Positions 1-8,987 of a stretch of 64,000 bases of DNA are shown here, one piece after another (the first letter of the stretch is position 1; each line of letters opens with the position of its first letter). The translations under genes and the position numbers were made by a program. The stretch lies in the NCBI GenBank assembly GCA_964621785.1, contig CAZUPD010000010.1, positions 1 to 64,000 of the forward strand. Reading direction: 5' to 3'. Source of the DNA: JACKDW01 sp964621785. Lineage in GTDB: Bacteria > Myxococcota_A > Polyangia > Nannocystales > Nannocystaceae. The notes beneath the pieces were generated by a model. That model ran no database searches. It was not told the DNA's origin and saw only the letters and a list, made by a program, of their open reading frames with translations.

Positions 1-2514
1 GGGGAGGCGATGGCGTTCAAGATCATCGGCACCGAGATTCCCTACGGGCCCGAGCCCAAGCCGTTTCGGGAGATTTGGGTCTACCATCCGGACTTTGAAG
101 GTGTGCACCTGCGCGGCGGCAAAGTGGCCCGCGGCGGACTGCGGTTTTCCGATCGTCCCGATGACTTCCGCACCGAGATCCACGGGCTGATGGCCACGCA
201 AAAGGTTAAAAATGTGTTGATCGTGCCGATGGGCGCGAAGGGGGGATTTGTCCTGCGCAAGCCTCCCCAAGATCGCAACGAGCTGCGAGCTGCGGGCGAT
301 CACTACTACAAGAAGTTCATCCAATCGCTGCTGTCAATCACCGACAACGTCGTCAAGGGCAAGCCGATCACTCCCGAGGGGGTGTTGCATACCGAAGGTC
401 CGGATCCGTACTTGGTCGTGGCCGCCGACAAGGGTACTGCACACCTCTCGGACACTGCCAATAGCATTAGCTCGGGGCAGGGTTTTTGGCTCGACGATGC
501 GTTTGCCTCCGGTGGTTCGAACGGGTACGACCACAAGGCGACCGGGATCACAGCCAAGGGCGCCTGGGAAACATGTAGGCGCAACTTTTATGAGATCGGG
601 ATTGATCCCGAGGCCGATGTCATCACCTGTGTCGGCGTCGGCGACATGAGCGGAGATGTGTTTGGCAACGGCCTGCTGCGCAGCCGCACGGTCAAATTGA
701 TTGCCGCCTTCAACCACATGCACATTTTTATCGACCCCGATCCGGATCCCGCGGCGAGCTATGCCGAGCGCGAACGGCTGTTCAACCTCGGGCGTTCGCA
801 GTGGTCGGACTACAAGCCCGATGTGCTGTCCACGGGCGGAGGTGTCTGGCAACGCAACGCCAAGCAGGTGGCGCTCACACCCGAAGCGAGGGCGCTTTTG
901 GGGCTTGCCGCCGACGAGACGGTCAGCGGCGAAGATGTGATCCGAGCCATGCTCAAACTCCCCGTCGACTTGATGTGGATGGGAGGTATTGGGACATACA
1001 TCAAAAGCCGCGAAGAGACCCATACCGACGTGGGCGACAAGGCCAACGATCCGGTGCGGATCAACGCCGGGGAGTTGCGTTGTCGGGTGCTGGCCGAGGG
1101 GGCCAACCTGGCGATCACCGACCGCGGACGCACCGAGTTCGCCCGCCGCATGGGTCAGGGCTACACCTCGTTTATCGACAACTCAGGCGGTGTCGATACC
1201 TCGGACCACGAGGTCAATATCAAGATTCTGTTCGCCCCGCTGCTGGCCAACAACAAGGTCACCCGCGAGCGTCGCAACGAGTTGCTGCGCCAGTGCGAGT
1301 TGCAGGTCTGTGACATGGTCCGGGACAACAACCGCTCGCAGAGCCGGATGGTCAGCTTTGATGTCCGCCGCAGTCGCAGCGACATCTACCGCTACAGCCG
1401 AACCCTCGGGTACCTCGTCGATGCGGTTCCGTTCGACCCCGATGTGTTCGCCCTGCCGACCGAGGATGAGCTTTCGATCCGGGCGCGACGCGGCAACGGT
1501 CTGTACAAATGCGACGCCAGTGCCCTTGGTGCATATGCAAAAATGTTGGCCTACCGCCAACTCCTCGCCGGTGAGGAGTTGCCGGAGCGGGTGTCCAAGC
1601 GCATGGTTCGCGAGTACTTCCCCCAGGCGATCCTCGACGAGGTCGGCGATGCGGTCGACTCGCATCTGTTGCGCCGCGAACTGGCGACGACGATGGTCAT
1701 CAACCGGATCGTCGACAATGCAGGTGCAAGTTTCTTCTCCGAGGTGATCGCCGGGACCAGGCGCTCTCCCACCGAAATCGCCTCGGCCTACCTCCACGCG
1801 GCCGATGCCGGAAACGTCGAGGCGATTCAAACCGACCTGTATGCGATCGAGAACAAAAGTGTTCAGCTGGCGGTGTACGAGGCGATGCTGACCGTCCAGC
1901 AGGGTTTGGAAGAGGCGACCTACTACCTCCTCGACCACGGCAGCCCGACTTCGTACGACCCAGAGACCGTGACCCGGGCGCGTCACATCTTCGAACGCCT
2001 CGACGGTATCTTGACCGCAGAGCAGGCCGAATCGCGCAACCGCAGGGTCCGCGAGCTCGAGCAGCTCGGGATTTCCACGGGCCTCGCGGTCCGGATCGCG
2101 CAGCTGATCTATCTGACCTCGGTGCTCGAGGCCGTTCGTATGGCCGATGAGACCGGTCGCGATCCCGAGGAGGTCATGTGGCTGCACCTCGAGGTCGCCC
2201 GCGAAATGAACATCACCCAGCTGCAAAACGGGCTCACCAGTGCGGTGTTCAACTCGCCGTGGGAGGGGTTGGCCGCCTCTGCGTTGTCGCGTCAGCTGAC
2301 CTTCCACCTCCACAAGATGGTGCGCGCGGTCGAAGGCAACGATGTCGCCGAAATGTTGCACAAGCTGCGTTTGAGCGATGTCCGTCAGCAGGCGATTCGC
2401 CAACTCGAGTCCGGGGTGACCATCGCGGGGGTCGTGATGTTCGACCACCATCTGCGCCGGTTGCTACCCGCACTTCCAGGCGGATATCGCGGATACTCGG
2501 ACACCATGGCGTGA
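1..2514 (+). CDS. NAD-specific glutamate dehydrogenase, large type (C-terminal part)
   Basis: Partial gene: the frame is open to the left edge (Gly-Glu-Ala precede the ATG at 10), so the start lies outside the window. The visible 837 residues match the catalytic and C-terminal parts of the roughly 1600-residue bacterial NAD-GDH family, which oxidatively deaminates glutamate to 2-oxoglutarate. Visible family features are the KVARGGLRFSDR segment, the MGAKGGF loop with the substrate-binding lysine, the CVGVGDMSGDVFGNG nucleotide-binding stretch and GGIGTYIKS. The following roughly 400 residues are the helical C-terminal domain. About half the usual length is missing to the left. No clear terminator follows the stop; only a short TGGGATCTCCCA palindrome lies after it. 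Confidence 0.93.
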   Translation, partial: GEAMAFKIIGTEIPYGPEPKPFREIWVYHPDFEGVHLRGGKVARGGLRFSDRPDDFRTEIHGLMATQKVKNVLIVPMGAKGGFVLRKPPQDRNELRAAGDHYYKKFIQSLLSITDNVVKGKPITPEGVLHTEGPDPYLVVAADKGTAHLSDTANSISSGQGFWLDDAFASGGSNGYDHKATGITAKGAWETCRRNFYEIGIDPEADVITCVGVGDMSGDVFGNGLLRSRTVKLIAAFNHMHIFIDPDPDPAASYAERERLFNLGRSQWSDYKPDVLSTGGGVWQRNAKQVALTPEARALLGLAADETVSGEDVIRAMLKLPVDLMWMGGIGTYIKSREETHTDVGDKANDPVRINAGELRCRVLAEGANLAITDRGRTEFARRMGQGYTSFIDNSGGVDTSDHEVNIKILFAPLLANNKVTRERRNELLRQCELQVCDMVRDNNRSQSRMVSFDVRRSRSDIYRYSRTLGYLVDAVPFDPDVFALPTEDELSIRARRGNGLYKCDASALGAYAKMLAYRQLLAGEELPERVSKRMVREYFPQAILDEVGDAVDSHLLRRELATTMVINRIVDNAGASFFSEVIAGTRRSPTEIASAYLHAADAGNVEAIQTDLYAIENKSVQLAVYEAMLTVQQGLEEATYYLLDHGSPTSYDPETVTRARHIFERLDGILTAEQAESRNRRVRELEQLGISTGLAVRIAQLIYLTSVLEAVRMADETGRDPEEVMWLHLEVAREMNITQLQNGLTSAVFNSPWEGLAASALSRQLTFHLHKMVRAVEGNDVAEMLHKLRLSDVRQQAIRQLESGVTIAGVVMFDHHLRRLLPALPGGYRGYSDTMA

Positions 2515-2968
2515 CCGCCTGGGATCTCCCATGTGCGAAAAAAAATGTGTGAAAGTCAACGTTGGGGGATCTACACACCAGTTGCGCGAAATGCGAACAG
2601 GTGTGACCTGAGCGCTCGATTGTGCAAATCTACTTATCGTATTGAAAACAAATAAAAAATACGATTCTAAAATGCCGATCGAACCGACCAAATTCAAAGA
2701 TGCGCGAAGTTTCGACAAGATAATTTCGAAACTAATCTGGGGTGAAGGAATGTTTGTTTAGGGCGTTACTTTCGAATAAACCGGTTGCACAGAATCAACA
2801 GGGTATGTAAAGATTGAGATGACGCTCAAGAACAAACAGAAGATACGAAACTACGGTTCCTGTATCCAATTCTGAGCATCAGAGCAAAAACGCGCTTGAT
2901 GGGGCCCGACAACCTCAAGCTGGAGTCAATAGCCCCCAAAACCTAACTACGACGTACGAGGGACATCC
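2515..2968. other. AT-rich intergenic region with inverted repeat
   Basis: This 454-base gap is clearly richer in A and T than its surroundings, especially 2630-2830. It contains an 8-bp inverted repeat, ATCGTATT at 2636-2643 and AATACGAT at 2658-2665, separated by 14 bases. This is a plausible operator or promoter element for the lipoprotein gene at 2969. No coding sequence or RNA gene is recognisable. Confidence 0.5.
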
Positions 2969-3937
2969 ATGACGAAGACATTCATCATCACGGGCATTCT
3001 TGCCGGAGCACTGACCATCGTTGGCTGTGGCGACAAAGAGGGGAACTCTGACGACAGCAACGCCTCCACCAGCTCACCGACCACGACAGCTGGGCCAACG
3101 TCCGACAGCGAGGGCACCGGGGACAACACCGACACCAACGGGACCGCGACAACGAACCCGACCGGAGGCTCGGAGACAGACGGAACAACCGACGATCCGT
3201 CGACGGGTCCGACAACCGACGATCCGACGACCACGTCGGAGACCGATGACGGCACGATGTTCATCGAAACTCCGGACATCCCGGTCGTGCAGGACTGCAG
3301 CACCTACGAGGAAGACTGCGACGATGGCCAGAAGTGTATGCCGTGGGCCAACGATGGCGGATCTTCGTGGAACGCCCTCAAGTGCGTAGATGTCACGGGC
3401 GAAGGACTCGCCGGTGACCCCTGCCTGGTCGAAGGCAGTGGCGTCAGCGGCAACGACAACTGCGACCTGCACCACATGTGCTGGGACGTCGATCCCGAAA
3501 CCCTCGAAGGTACTTGTGTCGCTTTCTGTGATGGCAACAGCGAGGCTCCCACCTGCGAAGACCTCAACACGACCTGCATCATCGCCAACGAAGGTGTGCT
3601 CAATCTGTGTCTCCCGGTCTGTGACGCCCTCGTCCAGGATTGCCCGGACGGCCAGGCCTGTTACCCGATCAACGACTCCTTTACCTGTGCACCGGTCGCG
3701 GTCGCAGAAGACACAGGCCTCGACGGCGACCCCTGTGAGTACGTCAACGCCTGCCAAGCCGGTAACATGTGTGCCTCAGCCGACAGCCTGGTGGACTGCA
3801 ACATGACCAACTTCTGCTGTACACCGATGTGCGATCTCGAAGAAGCCAACATGTGCGGCAACGGCGAAGAGTGCATCCCAATCTTCGACCCGATGGTGAA
3901 CATGACCAACGTCGGTCAATGCGGTGTCCCGGCATAA
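2969..3937 (+). CDS. Cys-rich surface lipoprotein with Ser/Thr/Asp tether
   Basis: 322 residues. An N-terminal signal ends in a lipobox (IVGC, lipidated Cys about residue 20). Residues about 20-95 form a low-complexity Thr/Ser/Asp/Glu tether, typical of myxobacterial surface lipoproteins. The remainder is Cys-rich, with repeated patterns such as DGQKCMPW, GNMCASADS and GNGEECIPI that suggest several small disulfide-bonded modules. No catalytic motif is visible and the function is unknown. The ATG at 2969 is preceded by a GAGGGA ribosome-binding site. A strong terminator follows directly, so the gene is probably monocistronic. Confidence 0.8.
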   Translation: MTKTFIITGILAGALTIVGCGDKEGNSDDSNASTSSPTTTAGPTSDSEGTGDNTDTNGTATTNPTGGSETDGTTDDPSTGPTTDDPTTTSETDDGTMFIETPDIPVVQDCSTYEEDCDDGQKCMPWANDGGSSWNALKCVDVTGEGLAGDPCLVEGSGVSGNDNCDLHHMCWDVDPETLEGTCVAFCDGNSEAPTCEDLNTTCIIANEGVLNLCLPVCDALVQDCPDGQACYPINDSFTCAPVAVAEDTGLDGDPCEYVNACQAGNMCASADSLVDCNMTNFCCTPMCDLEEANMCGNGEECIPIFDPMVNMTNVGQCGVPA

Positions 3938-3954
3938 CGCAACCACGTTTGAAC

Positions 3955-3980
3955 AAAAAACCCGCTTCGGCGGGTTTTTT
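3955..3980. terminator. Rho-independent terminator (bidirectional)
   Basis: An A6 tract, the stem CCCGC, the tetraloop TTCG, the stem GCGGG and a T6 tract follow in order. This is a textbook intrinsic terminator about 18 bases after the lipoprotein stop codon. Because both flanks carry homopolymer tracts it could act on either strand. Confidence 0.93.
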
Positions 3981-4138
3981 GTTGGTTGGGCGAACCCCTA
4001 AATAAGTGTTGATACAAAAAATGTATAAGCATTGAAATCGGTTGGCCAGCACCCGTGGTTTGGCCACTGGCGAAGTTTTTCTCGTCGGAGCCTAAATTTT
4101 GAGCCACGATCGCGCCGATTCAGCTATCATCCCGCTCC

Positions 4139-6799
4139 GTGACGGCGATTTTGCTCGTAGTGCTCGCACTGTGTGCCCTCGGGTTCGTGTCGCTCGTCCA
4201 CCGGGCACCCGAACTCGAACATCGGCTACGAGAGCTCCGCTCACGCGCACAAGCACGTTTCGCCAGGCTAGCGCCAAGACAACCGGGCCTGGACGAGGGG
4301 GACCACGAGAGCGCGAATCAAGAGGCATGGGAGCGTGGGGTCCAGGCGAGCGCAGAGCCGGAAGATGCGGGCCTGGACGAGAGCGCGAATCAAGAGGCAT
4401 GGGAGTGTGGGGTCCAGGAGATCGCAGAGCCGCCGGAAGATGCGGACCGAGAGCTCGAGGCGAGCTTCGAGTTCGCGGATGAACAGCGATCGAATGTGGA
4501 GGACGAAGTTGTAGATGCCATTTTCGCTGAGGTCGCGGACGAGGTCGCTGATGAGCCCGCCCAAGACGCGGTCGCAAACGACGAGCTGGTCGACGCCAGG
4601 TTCGAGACAGCATCGAAACGCGGACAGGTGGTCGACGCGATCTTTGACGAAGATGTCGCAGAGTCTGTGACCGAGCGCGAAGTATCGGGTGTGAACGACG
4701 CGGCCGAAGAGGCGAGTGAAGGAGCCGAAGCATCGCGTGTGGACGAGATATTGAGGGAGGACGAAGTTTCGGCCGCAGAGGTGAGTGACGGGGCCGAAGC
4801 ATCGCGCGTGGACGAAGTGACGACTGCCGAGCGCGAAGTATCGGGTGTGAACGACGCGGCCGCAGAGGCGAGTGAAGGATCGTGTGCGGACGAAGGCGTG
4901 CGGGCGAGCGCAGAGGGTGTGAGTGAAGCGGTCGAGGCCGAAGGCGTGCGGGCGATTGCAGCAGCGCACGACGCGGATGCGAGTGAGGTGGAGGTCGAAG
5001 CATCGCGTGCGAATGAGACACCGAGCGAGGGCGAAGGATCGCCTGCGGACGAAGCCGTGCTAGCGATCGCAGAAGGAGCGAACGAGGTCGAGGGCGACGA
5101 AGGCGTGCGAGTGATTGCAGCAGCGCACGCGGATGCGAGTGAGGTCGAGGGCGACGAAGGCGTGCGGGCGATTGCAGCAGCGCACGCGGATGCGAGTGAG
5201 GTCGAGGCCGAAGCATCGCGTGCGGGCGAGACATCGAGGGAGCGCGAAGGATCGCGTGTGGACGAGGCCGTGCGGGAGCACGAAGCTGCGGTCGCGCGGG
5301 AGCACGAAGCTTCGGCCGCAGAGGGAGTCGATGCAGAAGTATCGAGCCCGGACGACCCAGCTGCAGAGGTGAGTGAAGGGGACGAGCTGGAAACATCGCG
5401 TGAGCACGAAGGGACGGACGCAGAGGGAGCACAGGGGCTCGAGTACGAAGCATCGCATGCGGAGACACCGAGGGTTCACGAAGCTTCGGCCGCAGAGGGA
5501 GCGAGTGAGGCACGCGGTGTCGTACCCCTGACTGAAGAGCCGTCAGAGGTTGCGAACGCAAAGAACGACGCGACGAGCGGAATGCTCGACGGTCTGCCGT
5601 TGTTCACAGGTCAGTCTCCGCCCCAAGTCGGCTACGACTACCGTCCGTTGTGGGCCAGTATCCTGCGGGGTGTACCGGATATGGGTCAGTTCTTGACCAG
5701 CCGTTACCACCGAATGCTCTCGCCCGGAGCGGCCTCCGGTGTTGCGACCCGCGGTGACCTGTGCCACGTGATCGACCAGCACGGACCCGTCATGTTGGGC
5801 GCACTGTTGCGGGTTCACAGCCGCGGCTACGACGAACTTGTGCTCGCCCCATACATCACCGGCGGCAGCATGCATCTGTTTCGGATCGAACAGGTCGACG
5901 AGGCTGATGGAGGCCTCGAAGCATCGTTGTACGGGCAAGTTGGGGCAGATTTTGTCCGTGTGCTGGACTGTTTGTATATGCCCAATCGCGGCAGCTACGA
6001 GCTCGCATCGACGACAGTACTCGAACTCGCAGGCCTCGTTTGTGAACTCGATCTCGCCGGGCCTGCCGAAGTTGCCCTTGCCCAGGATGTTTCAGGTTCA
6101 CCCGCACTGACCGACTTTTGCGGACGCGTCACCGAGGCCGTCGAGCTCGCATTCTACGGGATACCCCTGGTTCGCTACGTCATCGAACTCGCGTCCGATG
6201 GTTTCAACCAACGCGCCGAGTTCGAGGCGGATATTCGGGCAACACTTCCAAGGGACAAGGCCGGGCAGCCCTCCGCTATACGTCGACGACTCACCCTGAT
6301 TGCCCATCCGCTTGCAGGACCGCGGGAGATCCGAGTCGACGATCGGATCAGGGGTCGTGCATGGTTGCTCGGGTATCGGCCCCAGGTGTTTTCCGAGGTC
6401 TGTGAGACCGGCAAACTGGTCGCGGCCGGTGGTGCCCAGGAGGCGTGGACCCACGCCGAGGTCCTGTGTACGGCCCATCAGGTCGCGCTCTGCGACTGTC
6501 CGGCCTATAGCCCCTATTTGCTTAAGCAACTTTGTGCGGTTGTCGACCGCTACCCCGATTTCCCGGGGATTGTCGGTCTCCTCGCGCGTGCGTTAGGTGA
6601 GTTGCGGATGTACTCGGAGGACCAGACCACGGGATCCGCTCTGCAACGGCATGTCGAGATCCTCAAGCGTCTCCAGCGGGCCTACCCCAACCTGTCGATC
6701 CTCGAAGTTGCGATCCGATTGGCAAAAGGGGCGGGCTCGGCCGGGAATTTTGTCCGCGAGATTCCCGAGCCAGGGGATCCGTCGCTGTGGGTGCGTTGA
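4139..6799 (+). CDS. Membrane-anchored protein with long Ala/Glu-rich repeat linker and unknown C-terminal domain
   Basis: 886 residues from a GTG start. One N-terminal membrane segment (about residues 2-20) precedes an Arg-rich stretch. Next come about 400 residues of low-complexity Ala/Glu/Ser/Val/Asp sequence built from degenerate units (ASRVDE, SEGAEAS, EGVRAIAAAHADASEVE). A 19-residue unit is tandemly duplicated exactly in phase (57-bp period, about 5094-5207). The last roughly 390 residues are normal globular sequence (from about LFTGQSPPQVGYDYRPLW) that I do not recognise. The architecture suggests an inner-membrane anchor with a long spacer presenting a domain. The antisense frame across the repeats is an artefact of composition. 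Confidence 0.7.
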   Translation: MTAILLVVLALCALGFVSLVHRAPELEHRLRELRSRAQARFARLAPRQPGLDEGDHESANQEAWERGVQASAEPEDAGLDESANQEAWECGVQEIAEPPEDADRELEASFEFADEQRSNVEDEVVDAIFAEVADEVADEPAQDAVANDELVDARFETASKRGQVVDAIFDEDVAESVTEREVSGVNDAAEEASEGAEASRVDEILREDEVSAAEVSDGAEASRVDEVTTAEREVSGVNDAAAEASEGSCADEGVRASAEGVSEAVEAEGVRAIAAAHDADASEVEVEASRANETPSEGEGSPADEAVLAIAEGANEVEGDEGVRVIAAAHADASEVEGDEGVRAIAAAHADASEVEAEASRAGETSREREGSRVDEAVREHEAAVAREHEASAAEGVDAEVSSPDDPAAEVSEGDELETSREHEGTDAEGAQGLEYEASHAETPRVHEASAAEGASEARGVVPLTEEPSEVANAKNDATSGMLDGLPLFTGQSPPQVGYDYRPLWASILRGVPDMGQFLTSRYHRMLSPGAASGVATRGDLCHVIDQHGPVMLGALLRVHSRGYDELVLAPYITGGSMHLFRIEQVDEADGGLEASLYGQVGADFVRVLDCLYMPNRGSYELASTTVLELAGLVCELDLAGPAEVALAQDVSGSPALTDFCGRVTEAVELAFYGIPLVRYVIELASDGFNQRAEFEADIRATLPRDKAGQPSAIRRRLTLIAHPLAGPREIRVDDRIRGRAWLLGYRPQVFSEVCETGKLVAAGGAQEAWTHAEVLCTAHQVALCDCPAYSPYLLKQLCAVVDRYPDFPGIVGLLARALGELRMYSEDQTTGSALQRHVEILKRLQRAYPNLSILEVAIRLAKGAGSAGNFVREIPEPGDPSLWVR
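5094..5207 (+). repeat. 57-bp in-frame tandem repeat
   Basis: Two nearly identical 57-base copies encode GDEGVRVIAAAHADASEVE and GDEGVRAIAAAHADASEVE. A third, more diverged copy lies upstream at about 4943-5000. The phase conservation indicates repeat expansion inside the coding region. Confidence 0.8.
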
Positions 6800-6838
6800 C
6801 CCCGGAATCATGGTCGTATCATCAAGAAGCGGCCTCGT

Positions 6839-7420
6839 CTAACGCGTCTTCCGACGCCAACGCCAGGCCACCAGGGCGCCACCCACGAACCCGAAGAAGT
6901 GGCACTCCCATGAAATGCCCAGGCCCGCGAGTCCGGGGATCATGCCTGAGGCCATGCTGCCAAAAACCCATCCGACGAAGATCGACAGCGCCATTGCTCC
7001 GAACTTGCGCTCGAACCATCCGCGCAACAGCAAGTACCCGAAGTAGCCAAACAGGACGCCACTTGCTCCGATGTGCACCGAGTTGTCGGCCCCGACCAGC
7101 CAAGTCCCAAGCCCGCCCACCAGGGTGGCGGCGATGGTCACCAGCCAAAACTCGCGCCGACTCCAAAACAGGATGATGCTGCCCAGCAGGGCGAGCCCGA
7201 TCGTGTTGGAGATGAGGTGTGGATAGCCCCCGTGTAAAAACGGTCCGGTGACCAGTCCGATCAGCCCTTCGACCTCGCGCGGTTGGACGCCGTAGCGATC
7301 GAGACCTCCGTGGAAGATCGACTGGTCGATGATTTCGCAGAGCCACAAGGTGCCGATAAACCCGACGAGGGTGCGGAAAACCAGGGAGAGTTCTTGCGAC
7401 AAGCTGCGGGGGTTCGACAT
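6839..7420 (-). CDS. Rhomboid-family intramembrane serine protease
   Basis: 193 residues, start chosen at the ATG ending at 7420, which is preceded by AAGGAT at proper spacing; the frame is open further upstream but without a good start. Rhomboids cleave transmembrane substrates within the bilayer. About six hydrophobic segments are present. The GASG motif carries the nucleophile serine, HLISNTIGLALLG supplies the conserved His/Asn region, and SWECHFFGFVGG supplies the second catalytic histidine with the GxxxG-like end. The gene diverges from the murein endopeptidase gene, sharing a 126-base promoter region. Its stop lies 40 bases from the upstream gene's stop (convergent). Confidence 0.88.
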   Translation of the reverse strand: MSNPRSLSQELSLVFRTLVGFIGTLWLCEIIDQSIFHGGLDRYGVQPREVEGLIGLVTGPFLHGGYPHLISNTIGLALLGSIILFWSRREFWLVTIAATLVGGLGTWLVGADNSVHIGASGVLFGYFGYLLLRGWFERKFGAMALSIFVGWVFGSMASGMIPGLAGLGISWECHFFGFVGGALVAWRWRRKTR

Positions 7421-7546
7421 CGGTATCCTTACTGTAGCGCGTGATGGGGAAACTGCTCGCGTCGTCAAATTTTTCCCGATTTTTTGTTGCGGTATGGGGT
7501 TCGCGGGATTTTGTGGAATCGCGGACGGGCGGACCACAATTGCTTC

Positions 7547-8818
7547 GTGAAACCGCGAAATCGGGATCGTCGTGCCGTACGGCCGGTTTTCAAAACTGCG
7601 CTGTGTTCGGCGGTGGCCGTTTTGGCACTGGCCGCGGGGGGCGTTGCCGAGGCCGCATCAGCGCCGCGTGTCGGGATGTCAGAGCCTCGGTGGAGTGAAC
7701 ACGTGGTGATCCCCGGCGAACGCATTTCGGAAATTGCCCAGATCTACAACGTGACACCACGGCAGTTATGGGTATGGAACCGGCTCAATCGCAACACCGA
7801 ACGGGTCGATGTAGGTACACGGTTACGCGTATTTTCCCCGATTCCCCCGCCACGGCGTCACCGCGTCGTCCACCGCGTCGAGGCCGGAGACTCGTGGGCA
7901 TCGATCTCGGCCCGCTACGGTATTGCAGAACGCTACTTACACCGCTGGAACCGCACACTCCCGCGGGAGCTCGAACCCGGGCACGCACTCGAGATCTGGA
8001 CCGGTCGTCCCCCACGCAGCGTCGAGGCTCCTACGGCACCGCTTCCGGGTATTGTCGACGCAGCTCCATCGGCCCCAAAAAATGTATACACACCTTCTGA
8101 GCAATTGGGTCCCCTGATCCGTGTTGAGCCGCGGCGCGCGAGTTTGCCGATTCCGGGACGTCTGCCTCCCCCCGCCGCGGAGCCTTTGCTGCCACGGATC
8201 CGGCTCGACGGTGAAAGTGTCGGCACCGCCAACCGCGGGCACCTGGTCCGCGGCGTCGCGCTCCCGCAGTCACCCGAGCTCTATACGATTCGCAAACCCG
8301 ACGAGAGCTATGGCAGCAGTCACAGCATTCGCCTGTTGCAGGGGGCCATCGCCCGATTTCGTCGAAGTCACGCCTACACCGGAGAGGTTGTCATCGGTTC
8401 GATCAGCAAACGTGGTGGCGGACGGCTCAGCGGGCATAAATCGCACCAGAGCGGTCGCGATGTCGATATTCGTCTGCTCTTGGCCCGAGGGCACAAGCGC
8501 GGGACGGTCCCCGAGTCGGTCAGTGATGTCGACTGGGAGGCCACCTGGGCCCTGTTGTACGAGTTGTTGCGGACCGAAGAGATCGAGTATGTCTTTTTAG
8601 ACAGTCGTCGACAGAAATACCTCCACCGGGCGGCGAAGCGGGCAGGGGTATCGTCGGCCAACCTCGAAAAATGGATTCAGTACCCGCGTAGCTCCGGGAC
8701 CCGCGACGGGATTGTTCGCCACGCCAAGGGTCATACTTCCCATTTCCACGTGCGTTTTTTCTGCGGACCGGACGAACGCAAGTGCGAAGGCCCGCGCCGC
8801 GACCCGCGTCGCAGTTGA
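7547..8818 (+). CDS. LysM-containing MepA-like murein endopeptidase (M74)
   Basis: 423 residues from the GTG at 7547, which gives a Lys/Arg n-region and a hydrophobic signal peptide (VFKTALCSAVAVLALAAGG). Two LysM modules follow (HVVIPGERISEIAQIYNV and HRVEAGDSWASISARYGI), which bind peptidoglycan. The C-terminal half is MepA-like: the zinc motif SGHKSHQSGRDVDI and the GHTSHFHVRF motif are intact. The family cuts D-Ala-meso-DAP cross-links in the periplasm. LysM domains replace the simpler N-terminus of enteric MepA. An earlier ATG at 7484 would spoil the signal peptide. Confidence 0.87.
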   Translation: MKPRNRDRRAVRPVFKTALCSAVAVLALAAGGVAEAASAPRVGMSEPRWSEHVVIPGERISEIAQIYNVTPRQLWVWNRLNRNTERVDVGTRLRVFSPIPPPRRHRVVHRVEAGDSWASISARYGIAERYLHRWNRTLPRELEPGHALEIWTGRPPRSVEAPTAPLPGIVDAAPSAPKNVYTPSEQLGPLIRVEPRRASLPIPGRLPPPAAEPLLPRIRLDGESVGTANRGHLVRGVALPQSPELYTIRKPDESYGSSHSIRLLQGAIARFRRSHAYTGEVVIGSISKRGGGRLSGHKSHQSGRDVDIRLLLARGHKRGTVPESVSDVDWEATWALLYELLRTEEIEYVFLDSRRQKYLHRAAKRAGVSSANLEKWIQYPRSSGTRDGIVRHAKGHTSHFHVRFFCGPDERKCEGPRRDPRRS

Positions 8819-8987
8819 CGGAGCCGTCGCAGTCGAACATGTAGATGCATGTAGGGGGTCCCCTCTCTGTGCGTTTTCAAGAGTGACAGTCGTTCCCTGT
8901 AGAGGGTGATACCGAGCACCGGTCTGGCGACGAAAAAAAATTCTCGCACGAGGTTGCCGATTTCGGGATTGCAGTCACATCGGCGCC

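Noticed and set aside
1183..2451. 422-residue open frame on the minus strand
   Set aside because: Antisense of the NAD-glutamate dehydrogenase gene.
4092..5561. 489-residue open frame on the minus strand, Arg/Pro/Leu/Ser-rich
   Set aside because: It is the antisense shadow of the Ala/Glu repeat region of the gene at 4139-6799; its composition follows from the repeat and it has no domain.
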